Source of the DNA: Panaeolus papilionaceus
Lineage: Eukaryota; Basidiomycota; Agaricomycetes; Agaricales
Direction: 5' to 3'
Length of the DNA: 64,000 bases
NCBI GenBank assembly: GCA_015501605.1
Contig: JADNRZ010000005.1
Span: forward strand, 186,001-250,000
How positions within the stretch are numbered: the first letter of the stretch is position 1; each line of letters begins with the position of its first letter. The position numbers and the translations under genes are program-made. This document shows, one piece after another, positions 1 to 12,317 of the stretch. The notes beneath the pieces were generated by a model. It had not been told where the DNA came from and made no database searches. It worked only from the letters and a program-made list of their open reading frames with translations.

Positions 1-599
1 AGAGACTGATGAGCGTCGTACAAGGGCTTGGAGTCCGAGCGTGGAATCTTCCCTTATCTTCTGCGCTGACCAAGTCGAGCGTCAGAACCAGCCATGGTGC
101 ACCGATGCACAACCCCCCGACTAGCCATACGCCCCCCCTTTTCCCACCCTTGATAATTTCTCGGCCTCGCTGCCGACGGTCTCAAACACACTATCCTGGT
201 TGATTGCGTCTATTGGAACAACTTCAAATGCGGCTACGCACTACATGCCTCCGCATTCTCAAGAATTCTCTTTTTCTTCCAGGCATCTCTCATATAAACA
301 AGCCCACCCTTCAGTCGTGTGGGCCAACATTTATCTATTGAATGAAGAGCTGCGGTCGTCGTAACTTATGCGTTCGGCCCAACGCCAATCCAGAATCAAC
401 CTCTCCTCACATAGAAACAAGTGGTCGTCTGCGCTCGTCGCTCACACTTGATTTTCCCAAGTTCATCAACAAGGACCCAACAACAATCTCGTCTACTAGT
501 CCATCTCAGTCAGCTCTATCTAACGTTGTACTCGAACTATGTTTTTGCTTTCCCCATCTATGTGTTTTTAGTCTCGCTTTTCTCTGGTTCGATTAGACC
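1..599. other. no recognisable gene
   Basis: I see no supported coding region here. The open frames are short and proline/serine-rich, as expected from the pyrimidine-rich plus strand. By position this could be the 3' end or flank of an HMG cassette lying left of the window, since the next segment matches the 3' flank of such a cassette. Confidence 0.4.
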
Positions 600-1480
600 A
601 GTAGATTACAGACACGTTACGTTTCCCCCAGTCCCCAGCCTCACCCTCACCTTTTTGTCACCATCACTTGACATCTCGACGACGCTTCACTTGTGTTTGA
701 AGCTGAGAATGGTGATGTGTGGGGGGATAGAATCCATCTCGTCCTAAACTATCGGAATCATCGTTATGACGCCCTACCTATGTAAATTGATTTTTCCATA
801 CAGTCTCTGTGTCTTGTCTCCCTGTTCCCTGTTCCTCGACCATCGTCCCACTTTTCTGTTTCTTCGTTTTGCTTTTTTCTTCCCAGCTCCCCAATCTCGT
901 TTTCGCCTTCGCTTTTTATTTTCAATTTGATCCCTATTTTCATTTGATCCCATTTCATTTCGCTTTACCGCTGCCCCTTGCCCCTGCCGCATGATCAACC
1001 GACGAGCTATGAAACCTTATCCTGTCATCTCCATATCCCCGCACCGCAATGGCGATCCAGGGTATACGTCTAGCTATATATCGTCGACATCGTTATCGGT
1101 TGTGTCCTTGTCTGTAGTTAACCTTTTTTCTTGATTCCGCGTTCCCGGCTTTTATTCTCCGTGTTGTCGACCGACCTAGTCATCTTCGTCATCCCCCTTT
1201 TTCCTTTTCCTTTTCTTCATGTCACCCCCTCACCCTCTCCTTCCTCATTACCTCCCGCTTACCCTCCTTCATCCTCACCGTTCCTCATGCTCGTCCTCAT
1301 CACCACTACTCAACGCTCCCGTACTATGATGACCTGACTTGACCTTAGTCCACCGCCGACATCTATGATAATTAATTAACAAAGTAAATAAATGTATTGA
1401 TTGATTCTTTGCGTTTTCTCAACTACCAACCCCCACTTCTTATCATCATCATCATCATCATCACCATGACCTCCCCCAAC
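600..1480 (+). repeat. orphan 3' flank of an HMG-box cassette (copy A)
   Basis: This segment aligns by eye with 7600-8420, which lies downstream of the HMG-box gene at 5904-7156. Shared landmarks in the same order are a block ending GGTGATGTGT, a block with GACGCCCTAC, TTTATTCTCCGTGTTGTC followed by CATCTTCGTC, and a CCACCGCCGACATCTA/TTGATTGATTCT block. No HMG gene is visible to its left, so its gene is outside the window or lost. A short (ATC)n run lies at about 1440-1463. Its last 200 bases also match 27541-27760. Confidence 0.65.
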
Positions 1481-4149
1481 CCCACTTCTTCATCGTTCAC
1501 GTTTCAACCACCCCATTCCATTTCATGTTCAACCATCGCACCCTACTCATTAGTCTACGCTACCCTATGTTATTTCATACATCCGCATCCGCACCCACCT
1601 CCAGTTGATTTTGATGTTGTAGCCCGTTCCGTACCCCACCCCCGTACCCCCGTATTTCCGAGGTTTTTCGCGTTGTAGTTGATGTTAGGCGAATGTGACT
1701 CATTGATTAACCTTAACCTGTGACGTTTGATTTGGGATAAAAGTGAGAGAAATAAGACAACGATGAGAAAGTGAAAAAAAATGAGAAATACAAGAGAAAA
1801 AAGTGTGATGATGTGTTGAATTTAATTGAGGATTGATTGAGGTGGTGCGATGATATACATATGAGATTTGTAACACAATGTCCTGATGAGAGTCGTATGG
1901 TATGATAAAAACATGAATATTTCTCTGGGTATGTGACTATCATACGATGCCTGAAGATAGTCTTGAAACTCGCAAATTCACAGTATAGTGGACTGATTTC
2001 CACCTATTTTCACCCTTGATTAATCGCTCACCTCACCGACGGCGATTGACTTATAAGGAGTGTGGGGATAATTGAATGGATGACTCGACTCGAATCACTC
2101 ACCGAGGGGTTGTGACACTGACAATCGTGTGGATTGCGAGGTCAGTGCGAGGCTGGTCATGCCTTCCTTAAGCTTGCGCGCACCAGAGTGGTGAGTGGTG
2201 GTGATTGTGTTGGCTACTGGACGATGTTTTGGGCGGAGCGAGGGTGGAAGGACTCAGGGGATGATGAGGTGCGTGATCGTTGCCGGGATCATGTACGCGA
2301 AGATCTGGGAGGCCGAGAGAGTACGTCGATATCTTGTTATGATCATGATGTGCTTGTGGCCTTAACCTCTCTTAACATCGACTTGCAACCACCTCTCGTT
2401 GAGTTGAGTTTAATCACGACTCTACTCCACCAGGTATACTTCTCAGGTTGATCAATGAATAACTAAGTACGATACTACTTAAATTGTTTACTTTTACATT
2501 GAGAATGTCCCAATGGGCGATCCAATATTAGTCCGGCCAAGTTGGGAGGTGGAGCACTTTGAGATTGACTTTTAAGGGTCGGTGTATGTTCGGCGAAATG
2601 TTGGGTTTTATGAATTGAGTACTGAAGTAGGCAAGTGGGGTAGTGGGGAATGAGGAGGCTCAGGATGGATCATAGGGATATAGTCGTACGATGTAGCACT
2701 CAGCATCGTCCCGTGCGATTTTCGTTGATGATTTGAACTAACGATGTCTCGAGGACAGAGTGGACACAAATGCGTAATCAGAAGATGAGAATCATACACT
2801 CCGATGAATCAGGAATAGACGTTTCAGGTCGGAAGACTGGTACAGTATTTTATCACTGCATAGTATGTGTATTTTTAGATAGCTCACTAGCACAGCCATC
2901 ACGGTGGTTCCAACGGTCCTCTGTGCTACACTCATCGTGGCTCGAGTTGCCGTGATAAGATGTCTGATATCGGAATGCATTTACTGTGTAATCTATCGGA
3001 AAATACATATATTCCATCGGCAATAATTCAAAGTACATTAGAGGATTATGATGCACATGAAACTGGCTCACTTTTGGCACTGCAAGGCAGCGCTGCCGCG
3101 TGCGCAGCAGTTCCCAAGAGCAAAAGCGCTAGCTCAGGCTCCGCGATACGATACACTCGGACGTCGGACGCCATATTTCCGATTCACCTACATACTATCT
3201 TTGCCAGCGCTGGGTGGAGCCACGGAATAGTGAAATAATGAGCAGGAAAATCCGGAATGTGAGATATGGATGGGATAGGGGTGTTCAGGTGCTGAGGCAT
3301 TTGCTTACACGAGTTCAGGATGAATTATTGCGCTATTATAGAGGAGTGGGATTTGTAAGATGTGGAATAGCGCGGCACGCGCATTAGAATGGAGGGAGAA
3401 GGGTGTCAGAACATTATGGACATTTGGTATATTATAGTACGCTAAGTGTGTTAAGTGGTTAAGGGTACGAAGAAGAGGTTGCGCGTGGAGCTGTCGAAGG
3501 GCTAGGGTATTTAACCAACATTGATTTTACCTATACGTAGACATATGCATTGCCACTGAATGAGTGAGCTCTGACATGGACAAGGGTTCGGACATAAGGT
3601 GCCATGTACACCCTGGCACGGCGTGGGGACGAGAGTTAAGAGAATACATACATACGTTCACTCAGAAGCTTATCATCCGAGCGATGTGCTCATCTCAATT
3701 CAATCAATCACCCAAGGTGGGCTCAGGGCAAGCATATCAATAAGAACCATGTATACAAAGATATCACACCTTCATTCGATTCCATTCTATCTTGTGCAGA
3801 TACCGGCGGCGAACCCTGAGTCCTGTCAAGTCCAGAACCCGGAATGTCAGGCGTGGCAATGCCTAAGGAGGGTGATAGAGATAGGGAGGGGATTGCATAC
3901 GTGCCATGCCTGATGTACCCTGATATTCCATTTTTAGATAGTGTGAGCATAGATGCGCACGGCGAGCGGAAAACGGAACCGGAACGAGATGCGAGGGAGG
4001 GAAGAGGATAGGGTGGGACGTTTGCTCGGTGATGGTTGATACCACTTCATCGCGAATAGAGCACTTGTGAGACAGGTTCAAGCTCCGTGCGTGCTTATCT
4101 ACGCGTGTTACTTTGAATTGGGTGTGGAGACAGGCTTAAGTCAACCTTG
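1481..4149. other. intergenic spacer, nothing recognised
   Basis: No open frame with coding character was found on either strand. The frames present are short, mutually overlapping and lack recognisable motifs or plausible splice chains. The right-hand cassette, at 27541-27961, has only about 200 bases at the equivalent place, so some 2.4 kb here is extra relative to that copy. Confidence 0.4.
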
Positions 4150-5665
4150 ATATCCAGTCTTAGAGAGGCGATCAGTACCTGGGCAGCAGATGTTGATGAA
4201 TTCACTTCCAAGCGATAAGGTATGATGAGATACATTGCGAGAGCAGATGAAGCAAGAGATACCTCGACTCTTGCTCAACACACCTTGGTGAGTATAACTA
4301 AACAGCATCTGAACAGTGAACAGGTACCGATTTCCGCTTAGGCTTTAAACAACGTACCTTTTAGCAGTACACTTTACTGCTCCCCTTCACCGTCATCGCT
4401 CTTCACCTTGGCTTCCATCAATACCGTCGGCAGTGATAACTGGGGATAATCGTACAAGCCATGTGGCACTGGCATCAACGGAACCTCTTTTGCTCAAGCA
4501 CAATAAGCGCTGATTCGTGATTCCTGGGAGTATTGGAATAAACCAATAATCTCCGTTGTAGTGGAAAGCGAACTTGAAATCGCAAAGTTGTGCTCCAAAT
4601 GACCAAGATACTGGAGTCGAGACTCGGTGGAATACCCAGCCTCGTCCAAAAAAAAATTCAAGAAAAAGTGAAGGACCCTTAAATTCCTAAGATTCTGGAA
4701 TAATCCTAGAAATAAATCGTCAACACTGCTTATCTCTTTGTTAAGTGAAGCCAGCAACCAGGGTCCTCCTTTGTTCGTCCATTGTGCGTTGGGCTTGGCA
4801 AGGCAATGGCTTGCTAAGTCGGAGTCGCTGAGCCTGGCTCAGTGATCCGCTCCACTTGCCAAATGCGGACGATCTGCTTCCGCGATGAAATATCACGACT
4901 CGGCTAGCGTCCAGATTGAGAAAGTACGTCCATGGACTCAACTTCCCCTTCGCTTGGGACGGTCAATGCCAGTGCGAGTCACTGCGGTCGTTGGAACACG
5001 AGGCGGTTGACTTTGCACAGGTTTTTTCCGTGGAATAGAGACAATTCTCAAGCGTTTCTGGATTTGTTGGTTGAATTTTTTACAATCCGGTGAGATTGCT
5101 TTGAGAGTAGTGCATTGGTCCTGAAATTGCGCTGATGTTCAACGACATTTGTATTTGAGCTATTGGATGCGGTTACTGGTTTTATGAGGTGGCTATGGAT
5201 ATACCCAATAGTCAAGATCTCGATAGTTAGGTAGATTTAGTGAAGTGTATCATCCGTAAATTGTGAACTTGGGGGTGTAGGGAGCGAAAGCAGAATGTCT
5301 TCGTTAGTCTATACACAGGCACATTGGCGGATAAAATTAAAATAATGGACTGTCCAATCGAATAATTCCAATAGTCTTACATAGCGATTTGAGCGAACGT
5401 CGTTGCAACCTCCCAGGCGACGACCCTACGACCCTCGATCTTCAGATTGTGGCCTAGCGAATATGGCGGAGTGGCTCAGAACATAGGCCACCCCATCAAC
5501 AGAATGCTGGGTAGGAGCAACGCATTGTCGCCTTATTGGGATGTACATCCGAGAATTGGGTCTGTTTATTGGAATTGTTCCAATCTAAACAGAACGCGGT
5601 CGCGTACATTGTGCACATCTGAGTTCCAAATGCGAGGTATAAAACCTAGCGTCCCAACTTTAGTT
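4150..5665 (+). repeat. 5' flank of HMG cassette (copy B), duplicated at 27961-29890
   Basis: This is a long upstream block repeated before the second HMG gene. By eye roughly nine bases in ten agree over 5280-5665 versus 29500-29890, including the stretch with CCCTACGACCCTCGATCTTC, the block GGCGGAGTGGCTCAGAACAT and the TATA box GGTATAAAACCTAGCG. Similarity continues leftward, more weakly, to about 4150. It stops about 25 bases after the TATA box, near the expected transcription start, and the 5' leaders that follow are different. Copy C carries about 400 extra bases (28195-28600). Confidence 0.8.
5638..5644 (+). promoter_or_regulatory. TATA box of HMG gene B
   Basis: TATAAAA in the context GAGGTATAAAACCTAGCG, identical to the site before HMG gene C. 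It lies about 265 bases before the chosen ATG, implying a long pyrimidine-rich 5' leader. Confidence 0.6.
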
Positions 5666-5903
5666 TTCGGCCATAATTTCCCCCCACCCACATTCCGTCT
5701 ATTGCTTCATTCGCGATTACCGTCTAACATCACCCTCCACAATCCTATCATTGTCGACTCCGACGACTACAACTTATCACGACCAGTCTCCGCCTTCGCC
5801 TCTTTTATTGTACCCCTTAACGCGCACCACTACCATCGATTCCGCAAGTCACAGCTCCCCACAGCTAAGACCTATATTCGGCTACCAATACCTGCCCTTC
5901 ACG

Positions 5904-7156
5904 ATGCCGAAAGCTGCGAAACAAAAATCAACCACACGCAACACCCACGCCTTCGAAAACCCCAAAACGGCGAAGGAGCGGAAACACGAGGATGCTCTGG
6001 CTACAGCAGAGGCGCTCCCTTCACTCCAGCATCAGCTCGCTGCTATCGGGTGCTCTCATCTTGACTTGAGCATCTTCGTTCCTCCCTCAGATCTCGTCCA
6101 GAACCAGAACTTCCAGTATAAACGTGGAGGCAAGGTTCCTCGACCGTCGAATTGCTGGGTGCTATTTCGGACCCATATGAAAAAGCACCTCCTGGGTCAC
6201 ACTAACCAACAGGGCCTTTCGGGAATTGTGGCAGACTTATGGGCAAAGCTTTACGGGACATTAGAGCATGCCCTTTGGGAAATCGAAGCAGGGAAAGTCG
6301 CTGAAAAGCATCAGCAGTTGTTTCCCAACTATAGTTACGCACAAGAGTTGGCGAAGACGAAGGTCGTAAAAGCGGAGAAGGAAGCAGCGGCCAAAGCAAG
6401 GGAAAAGGAGGCAGACATGGCAGCAAGGCTCGTTTCAAGCTCTGCTGCTACGGGTTCAACATCTCAGGTGCCAATGCAGGATGATATTAATCAGGTAGGC
6501 TCATGTTTCTTTTATATTTCTGCTTGTTCGATTGCTCATTCTAGCCTGCAGTTACCCGTTCCATATGCCTATCACGGCACCGAAGCAGCATCACCCACCG
6601 ACTCGTGCCAGACGTCGACGAGCCCAGCGCCATCCCCCACCACGTCTCAAGATTATGATAATTCGGTACGTCCAATCTGCAAACACGTCCGCTCGTAACA
6701 ACTGTACTAAAGTAGGATTTCAACCTGCAGGTGTCTGTCTCCCCTCCCTTCTATCCTGCTGACAACCAAATTTTCGAGAACCCGGCACCCCTCCCTCAGG
6801 ATACCCACCAATGGTATCCTCCTTCTGAGGCTGATGAGGAATTGGAGTATTTATTAGACTTACAAGCCGCTCGCAGCACGGCTTCTGAGTCGCTTGGTTC
6901 AACGGATTTCGGCTTCGACGGTCAATCCTTCGGTCCCTACAGCGATTACCCTGGAGTCATGCCAGCGTTCACTGCTGGGGAGGATGAGCTGGCGTCCGCT
7001 CAGGCCCCCCCAGATGGTACGACCGGCGTCCCAGATCTTGGAATCTTCAGGGAAGATGGGATCTTAGACATCGAGCTCATAACCGCTCACTACAACTTCA
7101 TGCTACTCAACTATTCCTCGTCATCACATTCAGACTACTCCTACTCCAGCTCATGA
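5904..7156 (+). CDS. HMG-box (MATA-type) DNA-binding protein, cassette B
   Basis: This is a predicted nuclear transcription factor with one HMG box. Splicing gives three exons, 5904-6494, 6552-6665 and 6731-7156, all joined in phase 0 at GT-AG introns, for about 376 residues. The box lies at about residues 75-150: it opens with PRPSNCWVLFRTHMK, has LWAKLYG in helix 2 and ends FPNYSYAQELAK, close to the PNSF/YPSYSY pattern of MATA-type boxes. An Ala/Lys/Glu-rich helix follows, then an acidic, Ser/Tyr-rich tail that could activate transcription. The start was chosen at MPKA because the paralogue at 30099 also begins MPKA; an in-frame ATG at 5751 is possible. The box has CW where most relatives have SF. 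The target genes are unknown. Confidence 0.8.
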
Positions 7157-7599
7157 TATTGCTGTCACTCTACCTCCCATGTAGCTTCGTCTGCAGTTCT
7201 CTGATTGTCTTATTTTCTAATTTTTTCCTCACTCTACTTGTACTCATATTTTTTTCATCTGCATTTCCTTTTGTTGCATCGTCTTTGACATTTCACGCAT
7301 CTGGTTGTCTTTTTCCCTTCATTGTATACCACTTTACAACCCACCCACTATCTTCTCAATGTCATTCGCATACTGGTTTCGTTTTTTTACTTCTCCCTTT
7401 CGTCGTTTTCCCTATCGCATTTAAATTGGCGTGTACACCGTCATCTTACTGATATTAGTAATACCCTCTGTATGCTACCAGTAGCTTCGGTTTTATTAAT
7501 GAGTTGTGAGAGCATAAAAGACCTGCGAGAGCAGTGAGATGACAGCTACGAAGAGGTTTATTTGAAGGTGAAGACGTTACGGTTTTTTAGTCTCGACGG

Positions 7600-8420
7600 T
7601 GTCTCCGTCACCATCACTTTCATCTCGACGACTCTTTGTTTCCGAGTCACTTGTGCTTGAAGCTGGCGATGGTGATGTGTCGGGGGATATAATGCAATCC
7701 ACCTGGTGCTAAAATATTGGAATCACTGCTACGACGCCCTACTATGTAACTTACATTAATCATGTCCGTTCCCTGTTACTCCGTCATCGTCCCACTTGTA
7801 TGTGTACTATGTACTACAAACCACTTCTCCTCGTTTCTGCTTTCTTCTTCCCCGCTCCCCAATCTCGTCTTTGTCTTCTTCAATTTTTATTTTCGATTTC
7901 TTTTCGATTTCCATCTTCATCTGATCCCATTCCATGGTCAAAGCCGCCTTATCTCTATCCCTGCCGCAATCGTTAATCCCATCCCACCATCCCTACTATG
8001 GAGACCCAGTGCATCTGTCTATCGCCCATATGAATATTAATATCGGTTTAGTCTCCGACTCTACTTGGAGTGTTCTTTTTTTATTCCTTTCTTCCACTTT
8101 TATTCTCCGTGTTGTCAACCTTGTCATCTTCGTCGTGCACCCCTTTTTCTTTCTCTGAAGCTCACCTCGCTCCGCTTCATCACCTCTCAGCACCTCCTTC
8201 CTCTTCTCGTAACCGCTCCCCCTTTCTACAACTCGTCACCAGTAGGATGCCATGATGACTTGACTTATGGTCCACCACCGTGACCGACATCTAATATGCA
8301 TTCGGATGCGTCAATACCGTTTGGATTGATTGATTCTGTTCGTTCGTAATTGGTTTTCTCGCTCCCCACCCCCCGCTTCGCATCACCACCGTTACGACAT
8401 TCAAGCCACACCACCTTATA
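7600..8420 (+). repeat. 3' flank of HMG cassette (copy B)
   Basis: This downstream flank matches 600-1480. Shared landmarks include ATCTCGACGAC, GGTGATGTGT, ACGACGCCCTAC and TTTATTCTCCGTGTTGTC. The last part (8240-8350) also resembles 27590-27700. It marks the right end of cassette B and the left limit of the accessory block. The sequence between the stop codon at 7156 and this flank is pyrimidine-rich, as is usual for fungal 3' regions. Confidence 0.65.
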
Positions 8421-10303
8421 TCGTCGCCATGTGGCATGTATCACCCCATTCTATTTCAGGTTCGGCCATTGTACTCAAACTCTACGGACGCTGCCCTGCC
8501 TCACCTCTACATTGGATATCGAATCCCGTTGTCTTCTTCGCTCCCTATTTTTTATTTCCTTTTCATTTGATCATATTTCGTATTTCATTTTGCTGCTGCC
8601 ACACCTCGCCCCTACCCCATAATCCGCCTACTAGCTCAGGGGAGTCCACACTCGATCATCCCTCTTATTCGATCCCATCAATGAAATTGGAACCTGCCAA
8701 CCGATGGCGGATAGGATGCAAAGGGAAATGTCCATCAGAACGGACTTTGAACAAGAGATACAACATATTAAATAACATGGAAAGGGTTTGGGAGTATGCG
8801 CGCAGAATAAAAGGTTGTCGACGGTCTCTAAAGTGTTTTTCAGCAACTGCACAGATCCTAACAACAAGAAGCGTCCTGTGGGTCTGTAGGCATTATTGCT
8901 AAACACTTAGCATCAAATTAAGAACATTTATTTCCGTTCAGTGTATAACATAGTACTTCCAAAAAGACATTTGCGAGATATATGAGACATTCCCAAGCAT
9001 TCCCGCCGTGATACGTTGCTCTGAATATTGTAGGGAATCCCATTTGAGGTTACCCGCGCGTTGGTGGCAGCTTCTGGCTACTTTCCATGGGATCGAATGA
9101 GAGGGATCGAGTATCCCCTCCATCAGTAAAAACAGGGAAAACAGATACACCCTTATAAGGGTAATAAACGCGTTGTAATCCCTTGCCATCGCTACAATGT
9201 GACATAATATTACAGCATAGTTTATATGTGGATTATATCGGCACCCTCCTTCATAACTTTGATACAAGGGTGCTGCCAGGCTCTTACAATGCTGATCACA
9301 TGCTTGTCAGTTTATTGACTTCCCGTTTTCCGACTCCGTGTTGAGCACCGCCCCATATCGCCCTTACAGACAGGTAACTGATCTGGCATGGTTTGTAAGT
9401 ATAATCACGTCTTATTCTCATTCTGTAATATCAATACGTGCCTTTGTATTACTCATAATGTAGATTCAGCTGGTAATATCCTTGCAAGCAAATGGATACA
9501 CTGGTGTTCATTTGCAAGGCGACATAACTTGGTTCACACTTTGTGGCTTTAATAGCTAACTGTCGTTAAGTTGCAACCCAGCCCCGAGTGTACGACGTTC
9601 ATGCCATCACTAGACGACCTGGCCAGATGCTTACCAGATAATAGCGCACAGTCCGTGCTCTGCAAGCCACTTAACTAAGTCGTATCATCATAGCAATACA
9701 CAACCATATCTTTTTGTTCACGTCGTTTGTACCCAGGCAGCGGCCGACATTGTAAGCAGTGTCCCATTTGTAGAAAGGATTATCAGACTGATCACACAAT
9801 CTACACAATTTGTGAGTGTCGCACCTCTTCATGGTCGGCAGCACCATATATTTTGGCAGATGATACATGTTTGACCAGTTGCGCACTTACGTCGTGTTGT
9901 CTGACAAACGCAACCCATGGATATCTCGAGGCGCTCATTTTTACTCAGTAAGGCAGCACCTTGTACTCGTCACTTCATTCATGAAAGAGTTTACCAAACT
10001 GTTTGCAGAGTATACACTCCTTGTGAACCTCGAGCAAGTTTTCGGATCTATCACAATGTCAACCAGCCAGAGCAGTGATTCATAGTTTATTCATTCATTG
10101 GTACAACTGGTAGATGTGACGACTCAGACTTGGACCATAGATGCACCAATAAAAACCAAATCCATTTCGCTTCACCGTAACACTGGCATACCAATAAAGT
10201 AACTATAAATTCGTCCCAAGTCTATTCTATTTACTATTCAAATTAAAACAGCTCCGCCCCCAGACTTGACTCTTGGTGTTTGAACAACGACGCTCCGAGT
10301 CCT
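8421..10303. other. intergenic, nothing firm
   Basis: No convincing gene was found. A short stretch at 9670-9950 encodes cysteine-rich peptides on both strands, but neither forms a complete domain or connects to exons. This may be the left margin of the accessory block. Confidence 0.35.
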
Positions 10304-11941
10304 TCAGACAGAACGGGCGGCCACTTCTAAACGCCTCAACCGCTGCTGCCTTAATTTTTCCCGTGCTTTCATCGAGGTGGAACTTCCAGAGGTACCATAA
10401 TGCTGCGGGAAGACTTTCCTGTCAAAGAACATGTTTAAGTCAGTGAAAGTCAGGGATAACTCAGTTGGGTATTACTCACTTATTCCACCACATTATCAAA
10501 TCATCAGCGTGTTTCTTTGATTGATCATCCGCGGGGGCTTCAAAGAAGTCGACGATGAAATCCCATAGGACCGGGTAACTGAAGCTATTGTAAGTCTCTA
10601 CCCATTGACCAGCATCGGTGAGGTTGAAGGCGAGCTAATGAAGTCACGGGTTCTGGTTGTGAGGGAGCGATAAACAAATTGGAAGAACACAACGACCTAC
10701 CAAGACAGCCGCGTAGGCAATGGAACGAGGAGTGACAGTGTTGTTCATATGCAAGAGATTGGCGACGTTGGATTTGGTCGCCTTCTTCTGCGATGAAGTT
10801 TTTCCCTTCTTTCTAACTGGCCCGTCTTCCGTTTCTTCAGTGTCAAAATTTTCTGCAGAAGTCGGAGCTGTGAAAATGACACAATATGTCTGCGAAATGC
10901 CATTAGACATAACTTTTCTATCATCAACTGAGCGGCAGGACATACCTTGACAAGAAGAGAACTCTTCAGAAACTTGTGTTCGACGTTGTCAGGATCACCG
11001 CGACCTTTAGGATAGAAGCAGGCAAGGTAGAGGTCATCCTTGATTACCAATCTTCCTGCCTTGATGTCAAGTCGAGTTCTGCGGGGATTTCAACGTCTGC
11101 CAGCAAAGTATAAGAATGCAATATACTTCTCGTCTGACCAATCATAGTCTACGGGACAGAGGAGAGAGCCTGTAATATCGTTTTGCAGACCGCGTTTAGC
11201 ACGTGAATTAACGTCAAAGACGTCCTCGGGTTTTGGTTTGTACGTGAGGTTCAACCAATTTCCAACAGCCTCCCGCACATTTCGGGAGTCGTCAGTGCGA
11301 CCGTTGGAAGCTCCCTGTTGGAGCTGAACAGAACGAAGGGGGAATAACGAAGAAGGAATAATGAGTTGTTAAGATTGATTAAATATGGATGGATACGCAC
11401 GATAGCCACAAACCGATCAAGACCTTCAGGGTTGGTGTCGGGGTCGGTCAACATTGTTCGAAGCGCAGGCACCATGCTAAGCATGATCCTAAACCCTTTG
11501 AAGGTTCTTTCCTGTCTGTTCAAGCGAGAAGGCTGAGTGGCTAGCAATTGAAATTGAAAAAAAGAAAAGAGCTATTACTGTAAGCGAGTCTCCTCGTTTG
11601 ACTCTTCAGGTTCGTCTGAGTCGTCGGCAAGTGCGCGTCGATCCGCTTCAAAAATCATGAGCTGCAAGCCCTCGAACATAGATGCCAAACGACGAAGACC
11701 GCGCCCCATTCTGAGGACAGTGCTATATCCGAATTATTAATTACTATTGTGGAAAAGATAGAGTATGAAAGAACAGGACAGACTCCTTTTTCTTGAGCGG
11801 CTTGTTCGCGTTTCGTGCTATATCGACGTCTTGCTCTAGCTGCGCGATGCGTCGCTTGAAACGAGAAATTGTTGCCCCCTGCACGTCGTCCGGCTCCAGT
11901 TGGGAATCACGGTTTTCAGAAGTAGCGAGGGATTGAGCCAT
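10304..11941 (-). CDS. DUF6698-like protein of unknown function
   Basis: Splicing gives eight exons and about 400 residues. The N-terminus is a predicted coiled coil (ISRFKRRIAQLEQDV). The rest follows the order I know for DUF6698 proteins of mushrooms: MGRGLRRLASMFE, a helical part ending LDRFVAI, GASNGRTDDSRNVREAV, then ITGSLLCPVDYDWSD, a segment with SSLLVK joined to IFTAPTSAE, NNTVTPRSIAYAAVL, and a last helix ending MWWNKKVFPQHYG. The exon joins are supported because each one restores the next family motif; for example, using the CGCAG acceptor after SSLLVK gives TYCVIF. No catalytic residues are evident and the function of the family is not known to me. The reading frame looks intact. 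It is the leftmost gene of the accessory block. Confidence 0.72.
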
Positions 11942-12002
11942 TGTGCGAAGTGAGGTGGTGTGATGAATGTTAGTTGGTGGGGACTCGGAACTCAGACCAG
12001 CC

Positions 12003-12012
12003 TATATATATA
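12003..12012 (-). promoter_or_regulatory. TATA-like element of the DUF6698 gene
   Basis: A self-complementary run of alternating T and A lies about 60 bases before the start codon at 11941, between that start and the 21-bp repeat array. Position and composition suit a core promoter element. Confidence 0.4.
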
Positions 12013-12041
12013 GGTCTGCCACAATTTCCACGACATCGTCA

Positions 12042-12092
12042 TTCAGGGAAGAGAGTGATTATTTCAGGGAAGGGAGTAAATATGTCAGGGAT
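12042..12092 (+). repeat. 21-bp-periodic repeat, TTCAGGGAA core, three copies
   Basis: Cores begin at 12042 (TTCAGGGAA), 12063 (TTCAGGGAA) and 12084 (GTCAGGGAT), exactly 21 bases apart. The bases between are only loosely conserved. The array sits about 100-150 bases upstream of the DUF6698 start, beyond its TATA element. The same core with the same 21-base spacing, on the other strand, lies upstream of the gene at 13816-15226. Confidence 0.7.
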
Positions 12093-12317
12093 GCGAGACC
12101 ATCAAACGAACTTACGACATAATACATTGTGCTCATTGACACCAACCAACGCGAGGTTTTTCTGGATTCCCTATTTTTTTGACACGGGCGAAAGACGCAT
12201 GAATTGGGATAAATTCCTGATGATATAGTACATATAGCCAAAATGCAGAGAAAACGAAGGATAGAATGATACGGAAAAACGCGATTAACAAGAAGGTGAT
12301 AGTCCGATAAAATGTAG

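Noticed and set aside
5447..6064. 205-codon plus-strand frame across the HMG promoter and start
   Set aside because: It overlaps the duplicated promoter and the HMG coding frame, has no motifs, and is not kept open as a counterpart in cassette C.
9727..9951. RING-like cysteine pairs (CPICRKDY, CEC) on the plus strand and CRLCDQ on the minus strand
   Set aside because: The spacing does not complete a RING or other zinc domain, and both strands look equally cysteine-rich, which points to chance.
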